From positions 68,996,541-69,060,540 of the forward strand of contig NC_079487.1 of NCBI RefSeq assembly GCF_020520425.1: a stretch of 64,000 nt of DNA, in the 5' to 3' direction. A program made the translations under genes and the position numbers. Position 1 is the first letter of the stretch. Each line of letters starts with the position of its first letter. Below, one piece after another: positions 1-10,900 of this stretch. The notes under the pieces were generated by a model. That model was not told the DNA's origin, searched no databases, and was given only the letters and a program-made list of their open reading frames with translations. The stretch comes from Spinacia oleracea. Lineage: Eukaryota > Streptophyta > Magnoliopsida > Caryophyllales > Amaranthaceae.

Positions 1-52
1 GATCCACATGGAACCTCAGTGGGACGCCTACCCTCTGTTTAGTGCGAAGGAG

Positions 53-478
53 CTAAACATGTGTTTCTTGGACCTCCATCCTATAACACCTGTTGGGAGA
101 ACTAACCTTTAGACCAGACATTGATTCAATCAACTCATGGACGTTCAGGTCCCTGTCCTCCGTGCTTCCACGACAGATATCCCTCAGATTCTTGATGAGC
201 GTAAAAGGTTCATAGGCTACAAACCTTCTAGCCCAATCATCAGGGATATTGTTCAGCATGAGACTCATAACCTTTTTGAGATCCGCATCCCAGGCGTAAA
301 ATCTCTCAGGGGTCATGTCTCTGGCATAGTAGCTTGGCATGGGATGTGATAGTACATACTCAAGTCCATTGAGTTTGACTATTTCAACTAGCTTAGCTTC
401 CCATTCAAGAAAATTTGCCAGGTTCAGCTTGACCATAAGCTCAGAACCCATGATGATGTTTTGATTGTTGTTTGCCAT
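53..478 (-). pseudogene. Copia gag N-terminal part, ends at an early stop
   Basis: A 141-codon frame opens with MANNN at 478, directly after the leader. It shares the PSYYAR-MTP block, a YEP block and an L-x2-L-x-D-x-CR block with the gag of the old Copia copy at 43364, so it is a Copia gag N-terminus. Gag packages element RNA into virus-like particles. A stop codon at 53-55 ends the frame long before the zinc knuckle expected in this family, so the copy is probably inactive. The first five residues match the gag of the complete element at 33221, but the rest is a different gag type; see findings. Confidence 0.8.
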
Positions 479-1904
479 ATTAAAAACTACAATTGAAAAG
501 AATAAACAAATAAGGAATCATTCACAGTTGCTCTTAATAAACTTAAATTCTAGCATACATGCATAATTCAATGTTTATTAAGCATTTTATTCAAGTTATG
601 TGTTCCGGCAGGTGTGAATAAAATGATTCCAAGATCCTAAAATCATTGAAGAACTAAGCACAGTTTGTCGACTTAATCCTAGAACATCTTAGGTAAGCAA
701 AAGCCTTTTGCTAATAGTCTAGAAACTATTCTTGGTTGATAGGTACGTCTAAGAACTTATTAGGTAAACCTATCGATTTTGCCACGACATAAAAGGACTC
801 CTTACTTATATCGTTGAGTTTCACCAAAACTAACATGTACTCACAATTATTTGTGTACCTTGCCCCTTTAGGACCAATAAGTAACACCTCGCTGAGCGAA
901 AACTATTACTAGATTGATGTAAAGGATATCCAAGCAAGTGTATATTTTGGCATGGCACCTTTTAACTCAATTTTTAAGTTTGGAACTTAAGGCTTTTACT
1001 ATGTTGGTTAGATTTTAAGTGAACTAAAATCCTTAATCATGCAACATAATCAAGCCACAATCTCATGCATAATTAAGACATATTTAAAGCAATAAATAAC
1101 TTAAAGCATGCATAAGATAAATGTGATCTAGTATGGCCCGACTTCATCTTGAAGCTTTGACTTCAAAGTCCGTCTTGAAAATCTCCGTGGGAGGCACCAT
1201 TTTCTTCAAATAGGATAAGCTATAACTAATTACAACTATTTGATGGTACGCAGACCATATTTGAATTGAAAAACAACTTTGGTACTTTAGACCAATTACA
1301 TTAAAATTAATGGTACGCAGACCATACTTTCTATCCTATTTGGGCCATACTAGTCACTTCATAACCTGCAAAACAGTACATATACAATATATACCATTCA
1401 CCCATTCATTATCATGAATGGCCCACATAGCTGGTTAGTAAAACACATTAAGCATCACGTAAACATTTGCAGCAATTAATCAAGGGCACCAATAATCTAC
1501 AATTATTCAGTCCTTATTAATTCTAATCAAGTTGTTTTAACCTTAAGGATTCGTAGACCTAATCAAGAGTTTATGACTAAAAGGGCTCCCACTTAAACCA
1601 ATAAATTCATATGCTTTACTAATTTTAAACATAAAAATGTATTTCTAGTCTAACCGGAAACATACAAATTTAATTAAAATTTAAAGCTCATATAAATTTA
1701 TAATTGAATCCAAAAGTTTAATTTAATTTCAGTCGTATTTAAATTAATTCATGATTTTAATTTTAGTAAAATAATTAGAATAATTAAATTTATTATAATT
1801 ACAATATTCAAAATTAAAATCCAAGAAAATAATTTAAATTATTAATTTTAAAATTAATTAAAATTACGTAAACTGAAAAATTTCAAATTAAACATTCAAA
1901 ACGA

Positions 1905-2560
1905 TCTAATCGCAACGCAAACACCCTACGCATTGCACGCCCATGGGCCGCACGCACACAGCCATTGCTGGCCATGTGCGCGCAGCCCATGCGCTCGTCG
2001 CATAGCTGCTGCATCTCCATCGCAAGCCATCGCACGCTGTGGTGCTTGCTGCGCGCGCGCCAGCCCTCGACGCACGCGAGCCATCGCTCGCTGTGCGCGC
2101 TCGCCAGCGCACGCTGCGCGCGCTCCATCGCTCTCTGTGCGCGCGAGCCATTGCTCGCTGTGCGCGCGAGCCATCGCTCGATGTGCGCGCGAGCCATCGC
2201 TCGCTGTGCGCGCGAGCCATCGCTCGCTGTGCGCGCGAGCCATCGCTCGCTGTGCGCGCGAGCCATCGCTCGCTGTGCGCGAGCAATTGCGCGCGTTCAA
2301 CGCTGGGCGCAGCGCTCGTGGCACGCGAGCTTGCGCTCGCTGCGCGCGCTTGCGCGAGGCAGTGCGCGTTGTGGCGCAGCTCGCTTGCTGCCCACACGCG
2401 ACTGCCATGGCTTGCCTTTCGCCCATGCCCATACGTCCATAGCTCGTGGCCCACGACACAAGGCAGGGCTGCTGCCTTGTGCTCGTGCACCATGCCTTGC
2501 TCATTGCATTCGTGCCGCATGGGCGACGAGCTCCCTTGCTCGTCGTCGCATGCCCGCACT
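1905..2560 (-). repeat. GC-rich tandem array in Copia leader (23-bp units)
   Basis: Within an otherwise AT-rich leader lies about 650 bp of very GC-rich sequence. Its core (about 2130-2285) repeats a 23-bp unit at exact spacing (copies start near 2168, 2191, 2214, 2237 and 2260). The unit contains GCGAGCCATCGCTCGC, a near-perfect inverted repeat, so each unit can fold on itself. The block lacks stops in several frames on both strands, which creates long spurious Ala/Arg/Ser-rich frames. Its equivalent in the complete element is 31100-31770, with different unit lengths. Confidence 0.85.
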
Positions 2561-3281
2561 ATACAACACCCCTTAAGGGTAACACGAAGCGTCCATTGCT
2601 TTGTGCGTGCAATTTATATGAACGAATCGCATAAAAAATTTAAAATTTATTTTTAAAATTAATGACAAATTAATAAATAATATTAATTTCATAATTTTAG
2701 GGCGAAAAATCGAAAATTTATTATTCAATTGATTTCCGATTATTATGGATTCAAGCCTAGGTCATAAAAATTTAAAATTTATCATAAATTTACAATTTTT
2801 ATGGTGGTTTTTAATCATAGGTTTCTAATTAAATTATAATTAATTATGAAAATCAAATTAATTCTAAATTATTCTAATTTTCAACAAATTAATCATAATT
2901 ACAAATTAGATTGCATAATTAACAAGGCTAGGCATTCAAACTTGTTAAACATATACAGTAGGTCAATCAAAAATTCAAGATTTATCAACAAGAATCGCAA
3001 ATATTTAATTTAACATCTTAAATTTACGAAATTTTGCATTCGAAAAACTAAAACCTTCGAAAAGTCATAGTTAGGCTTCGAATTTGAGAATTCTGGGTTC
3101 GGCAGAAAAATCACTCGATTTGGATGAGTAACGAAGAAACTGCCGAAAAACTGCGTACGTATAATTAAATAAACGCAATTTGCAATTAATTAACAATTAC
3201 GAAAATTAATCACCCCTTTTAATTCTTGCAAATTTGTAATATTTAACCATGTTCATGCAATTTAGATTATGAAAATAATAA

Positions 3282-3297
3282 GGGGCTCGTGATACCA
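3282..3297 (-). other. Copia primer-binding site
   Basis: On the minus strand TGGTATCACGAGCCCC follows the LTR end by one base. TGGTATCA-type sites complementary to the 3' end of initiator Met tRNA are typical of plant Copia elements. It fixes the orientation of the element. Confidence 0.85.
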
Positions 3298-3298
3298 C

Positions 3299-4685
3299 TG
3301 TTAGGTTATGATACATATGACAATTCATAAATCATGCGGAAAAACCATTTAGCCAGGAACACATATTATTCACACATAATCATATAGCATAATTTAGATG
3401 CATACTCTTTGTTGCGTGCCTTCCCTAGCTGCGCCCGAACCGAACAAGAACAAGTCTTTAGGACTCCAAGTGTCGTCCCTCCGTAGATAGTCCACAGCAC
3501 GTCCGGATCCGCCTTAAGATTGACCAACTAGAATCGCCCTTAAGGTACTAGAATTTTCGGCACTCTTAGGTAAGAAATATGGCTGAATTTTTCTCTCAAA
3601 ACTCACTTTGAATACTTGAATTAATCTCTGAAAATATGTGACCCTAGGCACGTATTTATAGAGTTATGGAAAGGGAATTGGAATCCTAGTAGGATACGAA
3701 TTAATTAAACTTAGAATTCTACAAGAACTCTAATTAATTAATTTATCCTTCTAGGAATAGGAATTTAATCATATAGAAATTCTAATAGTTTTAGGAATCG
3801 TGCATGAACACAAACTCACACACACACACGGCAGCCACAAGGGTCGCCCATGCGCGTGCGTGCGAGCAGCAGCCCACGCAGCGAGGCCCACGCAGCCGTG
3901 GCCTTGGCGCGCGCTGGGCCTGCCTTGCGGTAGGCCTGGGCGCTGCCTTGGCTGGGCTTGTGGCGCGCGTTTGGCTTGCTGGGCGATGGCCCGACTTCGT
4001 GCTGGGCCTTCGTCCGGCAGGCCTCGTCCGATGCTAATTCGTATGATACGCTTCCGATTAAATTCCCGGTTCCGGAATTCATTTCCGATACGAACAATAT
4101 TTAATATTTCCGATTCCGGAATCAATTTCCGTTTCGAACAAATATTTAATATTTCCGTTTCCGGAATTATTTTCCGATTCCGATAATATTTCCGATTCTG
4201 ACAATATTTCCGTTTCCGGCAATATTTCCGATTCTGGTAATATTTCCATTTCCGATAATATTTTCCGATACGTACCATGTTTCCGTTTCCGGCAACATCT
4301 ACGACTTGGATAATATTTATATTTCCGATACGATCCATATTTCCGTTTCCGGCAATATCATCGTTTCCGGAGTATTCATTTCTTGCCTGTGACGATCTCA
4401 GCTCCCACTGAAACCAAGATCCGTCGATTCCGAATATCCATAGATGGAGTATCTAATGCCATTAAATACTTGATCCGTTTACGTACTATTTGTGTGACCC
4501 TACGGGTTCAGTCAAGAGTAAGCTGTGGATTAATATCATTAATTCCACTTGAACTGAAGCGGCCTCTAGCTAGGCATTCATCTCACTTGATCTCACTGAA
4601 TTATTAACTTGTTAATTAATACTGAACCGCATTTATTAGACTTAACATAGAATGCATACTTGGACCAAGGGCATTATTTCCTTCA
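3299..4685 (-). repeat. Copia 5' LTR (1387 bp)
   Basis: The LTR begins (minus strand) TGAAGGAAATAATG at 4685 and ends ACCTAACA at 3299. It contains a GC-rich block (about 3800-4040) and a run of degenerate CGGAAATATT-like units (about 4060-4380), as in the LTRs at 28930 and 38042. It is recognisably the same family as those LTRs but diverged from them by many scattered substitutions and small indels. Confidence 0.9.
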
Positions 4686-6281
4686 CTAAGCAATTTGGGA
4701 GTCCAAGCTTGGAAATCAGGTAACACCTAAATCTAGGTAAATTTCCGAGGACTCTCCAAATCAAAGTTTCTACGTTTCTAATTTCAAGTTTACTAATCCT
4801 ATGATGTTCTTGTGTTTATTCATACACAATTGAACTAGGATATGTCAAAAAGTAGTAATCTTTGAGCGGATTTCATACTTGAAACCCCCCTCAAATGATC
4901 ATCCAAACTCCTCCTACAGGTTTCAAGTTTCAATCTTTATGCTTTGTTTTCAAAAAAACATGATTAGTAAGGTTGATACTTTTACTCTTAAAAGTGTCAC
5001 TTACAACAATCACACAATTTTACAAAATCAACACTTTATGTGATACAAATACAAAGTTTCAAGATTCAATGATGTTTAAGGTTGTTTGTAATCACTTCCT
5101 TAAACTAGAATCATCTTCAAAATAGGAGCACATCAAAGATGAAACCTTTTCAACATTAAAAGGTCCAATCTTTGAGATTCAAGACTCCTCATTTCAATAT
5201 TCAAGTACAAGTTTCAATATTCAATGATGTTTAGGGTTGTTTGTAATCACTTCCCTAAACTAGAATCATTTCAAAATAGGAGCATATCAAAGTTAAAGCC
5301 TTTTCAACATTAAAAGGTTCAATCTTTGAGATGCAAGACTCCTAAGTTCAATATTCAAGTTCAATATTCAAGTTCGATATTTCAAGTTCAATATTCAAGT
5401 AAAATATTTCAAGTTCAATATTTCATGTTCAATTTCTATGTTCAAAATCTAGGACACTTTAGGATGAGCAACTCGTCCTAAAGTTGAGATTTTTAGTTTT
5501 GAATCCGTGTCGGATGCACTTATTCTTAAAGAGTCGTTTGGCGTTCGGATCTCATATGCTAAAGTTCAATTTCAATATCGCACCTTTTAATTATGCACTT
5601 CAATATCGCAATTTCAATAACGCTTTTCAATTATGCACTTCAATATCGCAATTTCAATAACGCCGTTAAATATTGCACCTTTCAATTCCGCACTTTCAAT
5701 TATGCAACTTTACTTGCCTAGTCCTTCTAGGCAATGTGGTTTCCCACCTAGTCCATTTCTAGGTGGTGATGTACTTTACTAAATATGCACTTATTTTCTA
5801 TTGTGATGTTGCTTTACTTGTTTATTGATTTCATCACCTCACATGCTAAATACAATAAAATACAAGGTTACACCACGCTTAACGAAGATAATTTGTTGGA
5901 CAAACCGATCTTAGGTTCCCTTAAATTAACTTTTAAGCAAAGTGGTCACGATACAAAGTAGAAATTCTATTTGTTCAAGTACTAAATCCAAACCCACATA
6001 GTGTCATGACTAGGGTTATTCGAAAATGTTTCGTGCCATGCATTTGAATATAATTTCTAAAGCTCGCGGAATAAGCATTTCGTTCCCATGCCCAGATCTC
6101 ACCCATCCGTTTCTAAGATTCAATGCCTTATCCGATATAGAGTCAACTTTGGTCTTTCCAAACGAGACCCTTAAAAAATGTTTGGTGGCGACTCCTTCAA
6201 AATCCAAAAATACAAAGGTTCTAAAGCCTCTCTCGTAGGGGAAATACAAAAAGTATGAGAGGAACAAAATAACCCCCTACA
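4686..6281 (+). repeat. Gypsy (Tat-type) LTR, 3' portion, interrupted by the Copia insertion
   Basis: The segment is homologous along its length to the second part of the LTR at 44886-46855. Shared stretches include the region around 5461-5570 (matching 46031-46140), short repeats built on TTTCAATATCGCAC (5570-5710, matching 46140-46280) and the last 250 bp (6020-6240, matching 46570-46780). It ends in CCCCCTACA at 6281, the expected CA end. The 5' portion starting TGTAGACACC is not in the window, because the minus-strand Copia inserted into it. No PBS follows, so this is a 3' LTR or a solo LTR. Confidence 0.8.
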
Positions 6282-6372
6282 GTAAGTATTGCTTAATCTG
6301 TACTTTATACATGCTTCTTAGATTTTGGGTTATTCCGCTATCATGTTATGTATTTAACTGTAAACCCCTACA
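6282..6372 (+). repeat. Copia LTR remnant, last 91 bp
   Basis: This stretch matches 40771-40859, the end of the old Copia LTR, with few differences and ends ACCCCTACA. It lies between the gypsy LTR end and the interrupted RT frame of the minus-strand gypsy element. The simplest reading is a Copia LTR that inserted into the gypsy pol and was later split by the gypsy LTR insertion. The next five bases (TATGG) are a candidate target duplication. Confidence 0.75.
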
Positions 6373-7344
6373 TATGGATACTTAACCTCCCTGACCTTTT
6401 CTGTTTCAATCAAGTTTTGAACCTCTTCATCTATGATCTTTTTCCTTTCGGGTGCGAACTTCATTTGTTTCTGTTTGACTGGTTTGAAGTTGGGATCGAC
6501 ATTCAGTTTATGGATTATGACGTCTGGGCTGATTCCTAATATCTTCATGCGCCCAAGCGAAGCAATCTAGGTTTTCTCTTAGGAACGCCACTATCTGACT
6601 TCTGACGTTGTCAGGGAGCGACGCTCTGATCCTTACGACCTGGTCTGGCTTAGTCGGGTCTAATATGATCTCGTCGATCTACTGGTTTTCTGCCTCGTCT
6701 GACGTCGAACCTTGCTGTAATTGCTAGATGGATGGCTTTGATGGCTTAAGTGCAGTTTCGTTGCAGCGTTTAGCTTCACGTTGTTCTCCTTTGATTTCCA
6801 TAACTCCCCACTTGGTAGGAAATTTGATTGACCGATGGTAGGTGGACGGGACCACTTTCATCTTGTGGATCTAAGGTCTCCCCAAAATGACATTGTATGC
6901 TGACGGGCAGTCTACGACGTTGAACTTGGTCATTATGTTGACGCCTTCTGCGTATGTAGGCAAAGATATCTCCGCTACTGTGCGCATCAACTCTCCACTA
7001 ATCCTTACAAAAATTGTTGACCTTCTGACTATGTTCTTCTCGGCCAGCCTCATTTCTTGCAAAGCTTGCACGTTTGCAGAACTCCCGTTGTCGATTAGTA
7101 TCCTTTTGATCAGGGTGTTGCCGATGGGAAGCGCTATTACTAATCCTTCGTGATGTTCCTGGTGTGCGTCGACTGAATCTGAGTCGTCAAAGGTTATCGA
7201 CATGGCTATAAGATATTTGTCGAGTGCAGTCTCATTCTCGGTTTTCCCCTCTTTGACGGCTCTAGGATCTCCCATGTTTATCTTTTTAGCTGCAGAAGAG
7301 GTTAGTCCACACATATTTGAACCACCAGAAATAACATTTACCAC
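6373..7344 (-). pseudogene. Gypsy pol fragment: aspartic protease and start of reverse transcriptase
   Basis: At 7344-6871 the frame encodes a retropepsin-type region with the active-site block LIDNGSSANV and a downstream YNVILGRP, both typical of Tat-lineage gypsy proteases. At 6548-6373 lies the segment HKLNVDPNFKPVKQK followed by APERKK and VREVKYP, the conserved approach to the RT domain in the same lineage. The RT catalytic core is absent, because the frame is cut at the Copia LTR remnant. Between the two blocks the frame is broken. Not functional. Confidence 0.8.
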
Positions 7345-7603
7345 TTTATTGTAATGCGGTGGCTCTGATCGGTGATTGGCGTTGGGTTGGCCTAGTTGGT
7401 CTTCTCCTTGTTGTAGGTCTCCTAGCCCTAGTCGCTCAGCAGCTCTTTTAAGTGCCCCCGCTTTAACAGATATGCGACCTCCTTTTTAAGGGAGATGCAA
7501 TCTTCTGTTTTATAGCCGTTGTCGCGGTGGAACTCACACCATTTTCTCATGTCTTTCATGGAATCTGACCTGTTTCTTTTTCCGGGCCATCTAACAGCTC
7601 CAC

Positions 7604-8590
7604 CTATATTTTGAAGGTCGTTGACGACTCCTCCGATGTCGACGTTGAAGCCGTGTTCAGAGATGTCGGGTAGTCGACCAACTCATTCTTGTAAACATTG
7701 TTAGTACCATTATATTGATTGAAATTTTGTACCTGGTTTTGCCGATTGTATGGTTGTTGTCGCCAACTGTTGTTCCTCGGGGTGTACGATCGTCTGTTGT
7801 TGCTGCCCCCTGTTGATCGTGGTTTTGTCGTCCGGGTTGCTTCGTCGTCATCCAAGCGCATCTGGGCACAAGCTTTAGATCTAGCCTCTTCGAACGCCGC
7901 ACATGGATATTTGGTGATCTCCCGGTACAACTCAGAATTAGGGATGAGACCTCTTTTGAAGGCTTCGATAGCTGTCTTGACATCACAGTTTTTTATACTA
8001 ATTTTTTCACAATTGAATCGGTTAAATTAATCACGTACCGATTCGGTGGGAGCTTGGACCAACCGATAAACATGGCTAGTCTGCTACTCTAGCTGACGAT
8101 TGTTGGCAAACTGCTGGTAAAAAGACATTGATCAGGTCGGCGAGGCAGGATATGGATCCAGGGGTGATGTTCATGAGCCGCTCCAGCGCTGGTTCGTCGA
8201 GGGTACCTCCGAAGGATTTGCACATGACAGGTTCGATCAGGTCCCATGGAATGCCGATCTGCCCATCCGCTGCTTGTAGACGTTGACGTGTCGGTACGGG
8301 TCGGACGTTCAATCATAAAGGGTGGTCCAGATGGAGATCCTCAGCTGGTGCGGGATTGTCACTCTGGCGATCTCCTTGCAGAAGGGTGATGCGGCATACC
8401 CGTTGATCGGCTCGGTCTCCACCGATATAGGTGCTCCCGGTAGCTTGGACATCAGCTTCACCATCAACGAACTTTGTTTCTCCAAGAATTGCAGGCGACG
8501 GGTCAGGGGGTCGGGTGTTGGACCATCGTGGTCTTCTGGTTCTTCCTCATCGGACAGGGCCAACTCTTCCTCATCGTTGAGCTCAAACAT
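7604..8590 (-). pseudogene. Gypsy gag remnant, frameshifted
   Basis: Three pieces in different frames together resemble a Tat-type gag. They are an acidic N-terminal stretch (8590-8309), the gag core around MCKSFGGTLDEPALE and ISCLADLINVF (8312-8076) and a C-terminal part with TKYPCAAFEEARSKA followed by a basic, Asn/Gln-rich tail (7930-7604). At least two frame shifts separate them. Translation from the probable start near 8590 would stop early, so this is a decayed copy. Confidence 0.7.
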
Positions 8591-8853
8591 CAGTTATTTA
8601 GCCTTTCCACCAATTTTGAAATGTGACTGATACTTACAACTTTTTGCAAACTCAAACTCCTTCTGGAGGGTTTCGACAGAAGTCTTAGAGGACATATTTT
8701 CAGATGTGAGGCGCTCGTTCTCTTCTTTTTAAATATCCAACTCTGTTTATTCTTTGACGTGGGCCGCTCAGATCTCCTCAAGTGTCATATCTCCGGAAGA
8801 CATTTTGAGAGGGGTATTTTTGAAAAAAAAATTCTAAGGGAAACCTAACTAAT

Positions 8854-8872
8854 GTCCCCACAGAGGGCGCCA
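8854..8872 (-). other. Gypsy primer-binding site
   Basis: Minus strand TGGCGCCCTCTGTGGGGAC, three bases inside the LTR end. It has the TGGCGCC...GGGGA form of gypsy primer-binding sites. I do not assign the tRNA. Confidence 0.75.
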
Positions 8873-8875
8873 AAC

Positions 8876-9573
8876 TGTTTATGCCAAATTTCGTCTAAGG
8901 GGCGACACTTGGTTTTTGGATCGACACTAACTAAGCAAATAAATATGGAAAAACAAGAAAAAGAGAGACGACAAGGAGATGGTGACGCGGAAAATCCATG
9001 AATAGGGAAAAAAACCGAGGGTAGCAATGAGGCTACCAATCCACTAATATTCCTAATAATCTAAGTAAAAAGAGAGTGTTTTCCAATAATAATAAAGGTA
9101 CAATGATTTCTTAATAATGACTAAACTGAAGAATAATATTGTATTGCTTGAGTTATCGTGTCTTCTGCTTGCTGCGGCTTCGTCCTTTTATAGCTCGAAC
9201 CCAACGGATAGATTAGTTATTAGAATCCCCAAGAAATAGGAGGTCGTTGGACATCAGTTTCTCCACTTCTCTTGCCTGTCCTCAACGGTCCACTTAATCC
9301 TCGGCTACTTCTTTGACTCATTCAAACCTCTTGACGGCGCTGAACCTTCTGGGCCTTGATCTTACCCTAAATCTTGGTCGTCTATCCTTTGTCGTCGGTC
9401 GCTTGAACTTGCTCACGACCTTTCCAGGCGACACGTCCTACCCTGTAGTCACGACAATACCTGACGATATGACATGATCATACGACAAAACAGTTACGTC
9501 GTTAGTACAAAAAGCGGGATAAGAATGATCATGTCATTTCGAATTTGAGTCGGTTGGGTAAATCGCCGTGTCA
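8876..9573 (-). repeat. Gypsy 5' LTR (about 698 bp)
   Basis: On the minus strand the LTR starts TGACACGGCGATTTACCC at 9573 and ends GGCATAAACA at 8876. A TATA-like CTATAAAAGG lies at about 9184-9193, giving a start of transcription near 9155. The outer end (9573) is inferred from the TG...CA rule and is not confirmed by a second LTR. Confidence 0.65.
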
Positions 9574-9602
9574 ATACATATAAAATTGCAGTTTAATTTT
9601 AT

Positions 9603-10546
9603 GGTATGTTTGGAAACCAGAATTTCATTTGAAATTCTGGAATTGGCCCAAATCACTTGTTTGGAAATCCTTAGAATTTGAAATTGGATTTGGGCCAAAT
9701 CCACCCCCTTAAAAAAATAAGTCCAAGTTTAAGAATTTTAAATCCCATCTCAAAGGTTGTCATTTCAAATTATTACTGGGCTCTCATGATGTTAGTCTCT
9801 CACCCTCTCACCCCTCTCTCTCCTCTTTACCCCCACCTTCCTAACGATCTCTCCCCTCTCCCAAAACCACCACCGTCTCAACCTCTACTTCTTCATCACC
9901 TCCTCTCTGTCATCTCCACCACCGCCTTCATGACGACCACCTCCATACATCCTCCTCCGTAACCGCCGCCTCCACCATTTAAGCGACTTCGACCACCTCT
10001 ACAACCATCTACTAGCTTCGCCGTACTCCGCCGAGGATGGGTTGTTTGTTTTCTCATTGCGGCGTCGATGTCATCTTATCTATCCAAGTCTCTAATCCAA
10101 ATCCACTCGATCTTCCAATTTCTCAAGCTAATCACATGAAAATCACTGATTTAAGAAAAAAGAGGAGATTGAGGAATGAAAAGTTAAGTTGTGCAGATGA
10201 CAAATTAAAATTCGAATTACGTAACTGGTATATTGAATGAGCAAAACATATATTGTTACTGAGAATTAGAAGAAATAAAAATTCATAAGTAACATTTCAT
10301 TTATTTGCCAGCACAATTGTAAATTAGTTGATTAATTTTTTGTTATTTGGAGTTCTTAGAGAGAGAGGGGTGAAATTTAAAGTTGATCGAAAATTCATTT
10401 TATTTTCAAACACGAGGAATTTGAAATGAATAATTTGAAATGATTAGTTTTTCCCAAACAAAGAATTTGGAATTGAATGTTAGTATTTCAATTTCCAGAT
10501 TTAAAATGACTTATTTTAAATGAAATAAGTGTATCCAAACACTACC
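9603..10546 (+). mobile_element. Candidate non-autonomous DNA transposon (TTA-flanked, inverted ends)
   Basis: The left end GGTATGTTTGGAAAC and the right end (reversed GGTAGTGTTTGGATAC) form imperfect inverted repeats, with TTA at 9599-9601 (one base before the left end) and TTA right after 10546. A second, inner match links AATTTCATTTGAAATTC-like sequence near both ends. TTA duplications are typical of PIF/Harbinger-type MITEs. The centre (about 9780-10000) is strongly C/T-rich. There is no transposase. Its open frames look like low-complexity accidents. Confidence 0.45.
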
Positions 10547-10812
10547 TTAGGTAACTTCAAGTTTAATCCGATCATTCTCACGTCGAGCCGATTTTGAGTA
10601 GCTCATCTACTAGTTATGTCGGTATATATATATGTTACACAACACCTTCGCTTTGATAATAATAAGTGCAATGTGCGGGGTACAAACTTTGAGATACTTT
10701 ATCAACAAAAAGTATGAGCACTATGAAACACACTACCAAGTGCCCACTTCAGTACTTCACACACACTCACTCACTCACTCATGACACATCCGCTCTCATC
10801 CCACCTTATATC

Positions 10813-10822
10813 GCTATATATA
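10813..10822 (+). promoter_or_regulatory. TATA box of the aspartyl protease gene
   Basis: CTATATATAC lies about 80 bp before the ATG at 10901. The stretch between is C/A-rich and ATG-free, as expected for a short plant 5' untranslated region. The initiation site would fall near 10845-10855. Confidence 0.6.
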
Positions 10823-10900
10823 CTCTCACAAGTCACAACCCATAACCCCTATTACCCTATACCCAAACAATAAGCTAAGAAAAGCACATTGTTAGCCATA

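Larger units (their letters stand above)
1..4685 (-). mobile_element. Ty1/copia retrotransposon, 5' part (LTR, leader, gag start); rest lies left of the window
   Basis: Reading on the minus strand from 4685 down, the element shows a complete 5' LTR (4685-3299), a primer-binding site, a long untranslated leader (3298-479) and the start of gag (478 to about 53). LTR and leader are close relatives of those of the complete plus-strand element at 28930-39426. The same LTR ends (TGAAGGAAAT... and ...ACCTAACA), the same PBS and the same GC-rich leader array are visible. The remaining gag-pol and the 3' LTR would lie before position 1. The 5 bases next to the LTR (4686-4690, CTAAG) would be the target duplication; its partner is outside the window. 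The element sits inside a gypsy LTR (4686-6281). Confidence 0.9.
6373..9573 (-). mobile_element. Ty3/gypsy Tat-type element, 5' half (LTR, PBS, gag, protease, start of RT)
   Basis: Read from 9573 downward: LTR (9573-8876), PBS (8872-8854), gag (about 8590-7600), aspartic protease (7344-6871) and the first residues of reverse transcriptase (to 6373), where a Copia LTR interrupts it. Several frame breaks and stops in gag show it is dead. The rest of pol and the 3' LTR are displaced left of the window by the nested insertions. Confidence 0.85.

Noticed and set aside
1883..2656. Several long overlapping open frames on both strands (Ala/Arg/Ser-rich)
   Set aside because: They lie in the GC-rich tandem array of the Copia leader. 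The lack of stops in many frames at once follows from base composition, and the peptides are translations of the repeat.
9678..9962. Pro/Ser/Leu-rich open frame inside the candidate TTA element
   Set aside because: It is a translation of a C/T-rich low-complexity stretch, with no domain or supporting signals.
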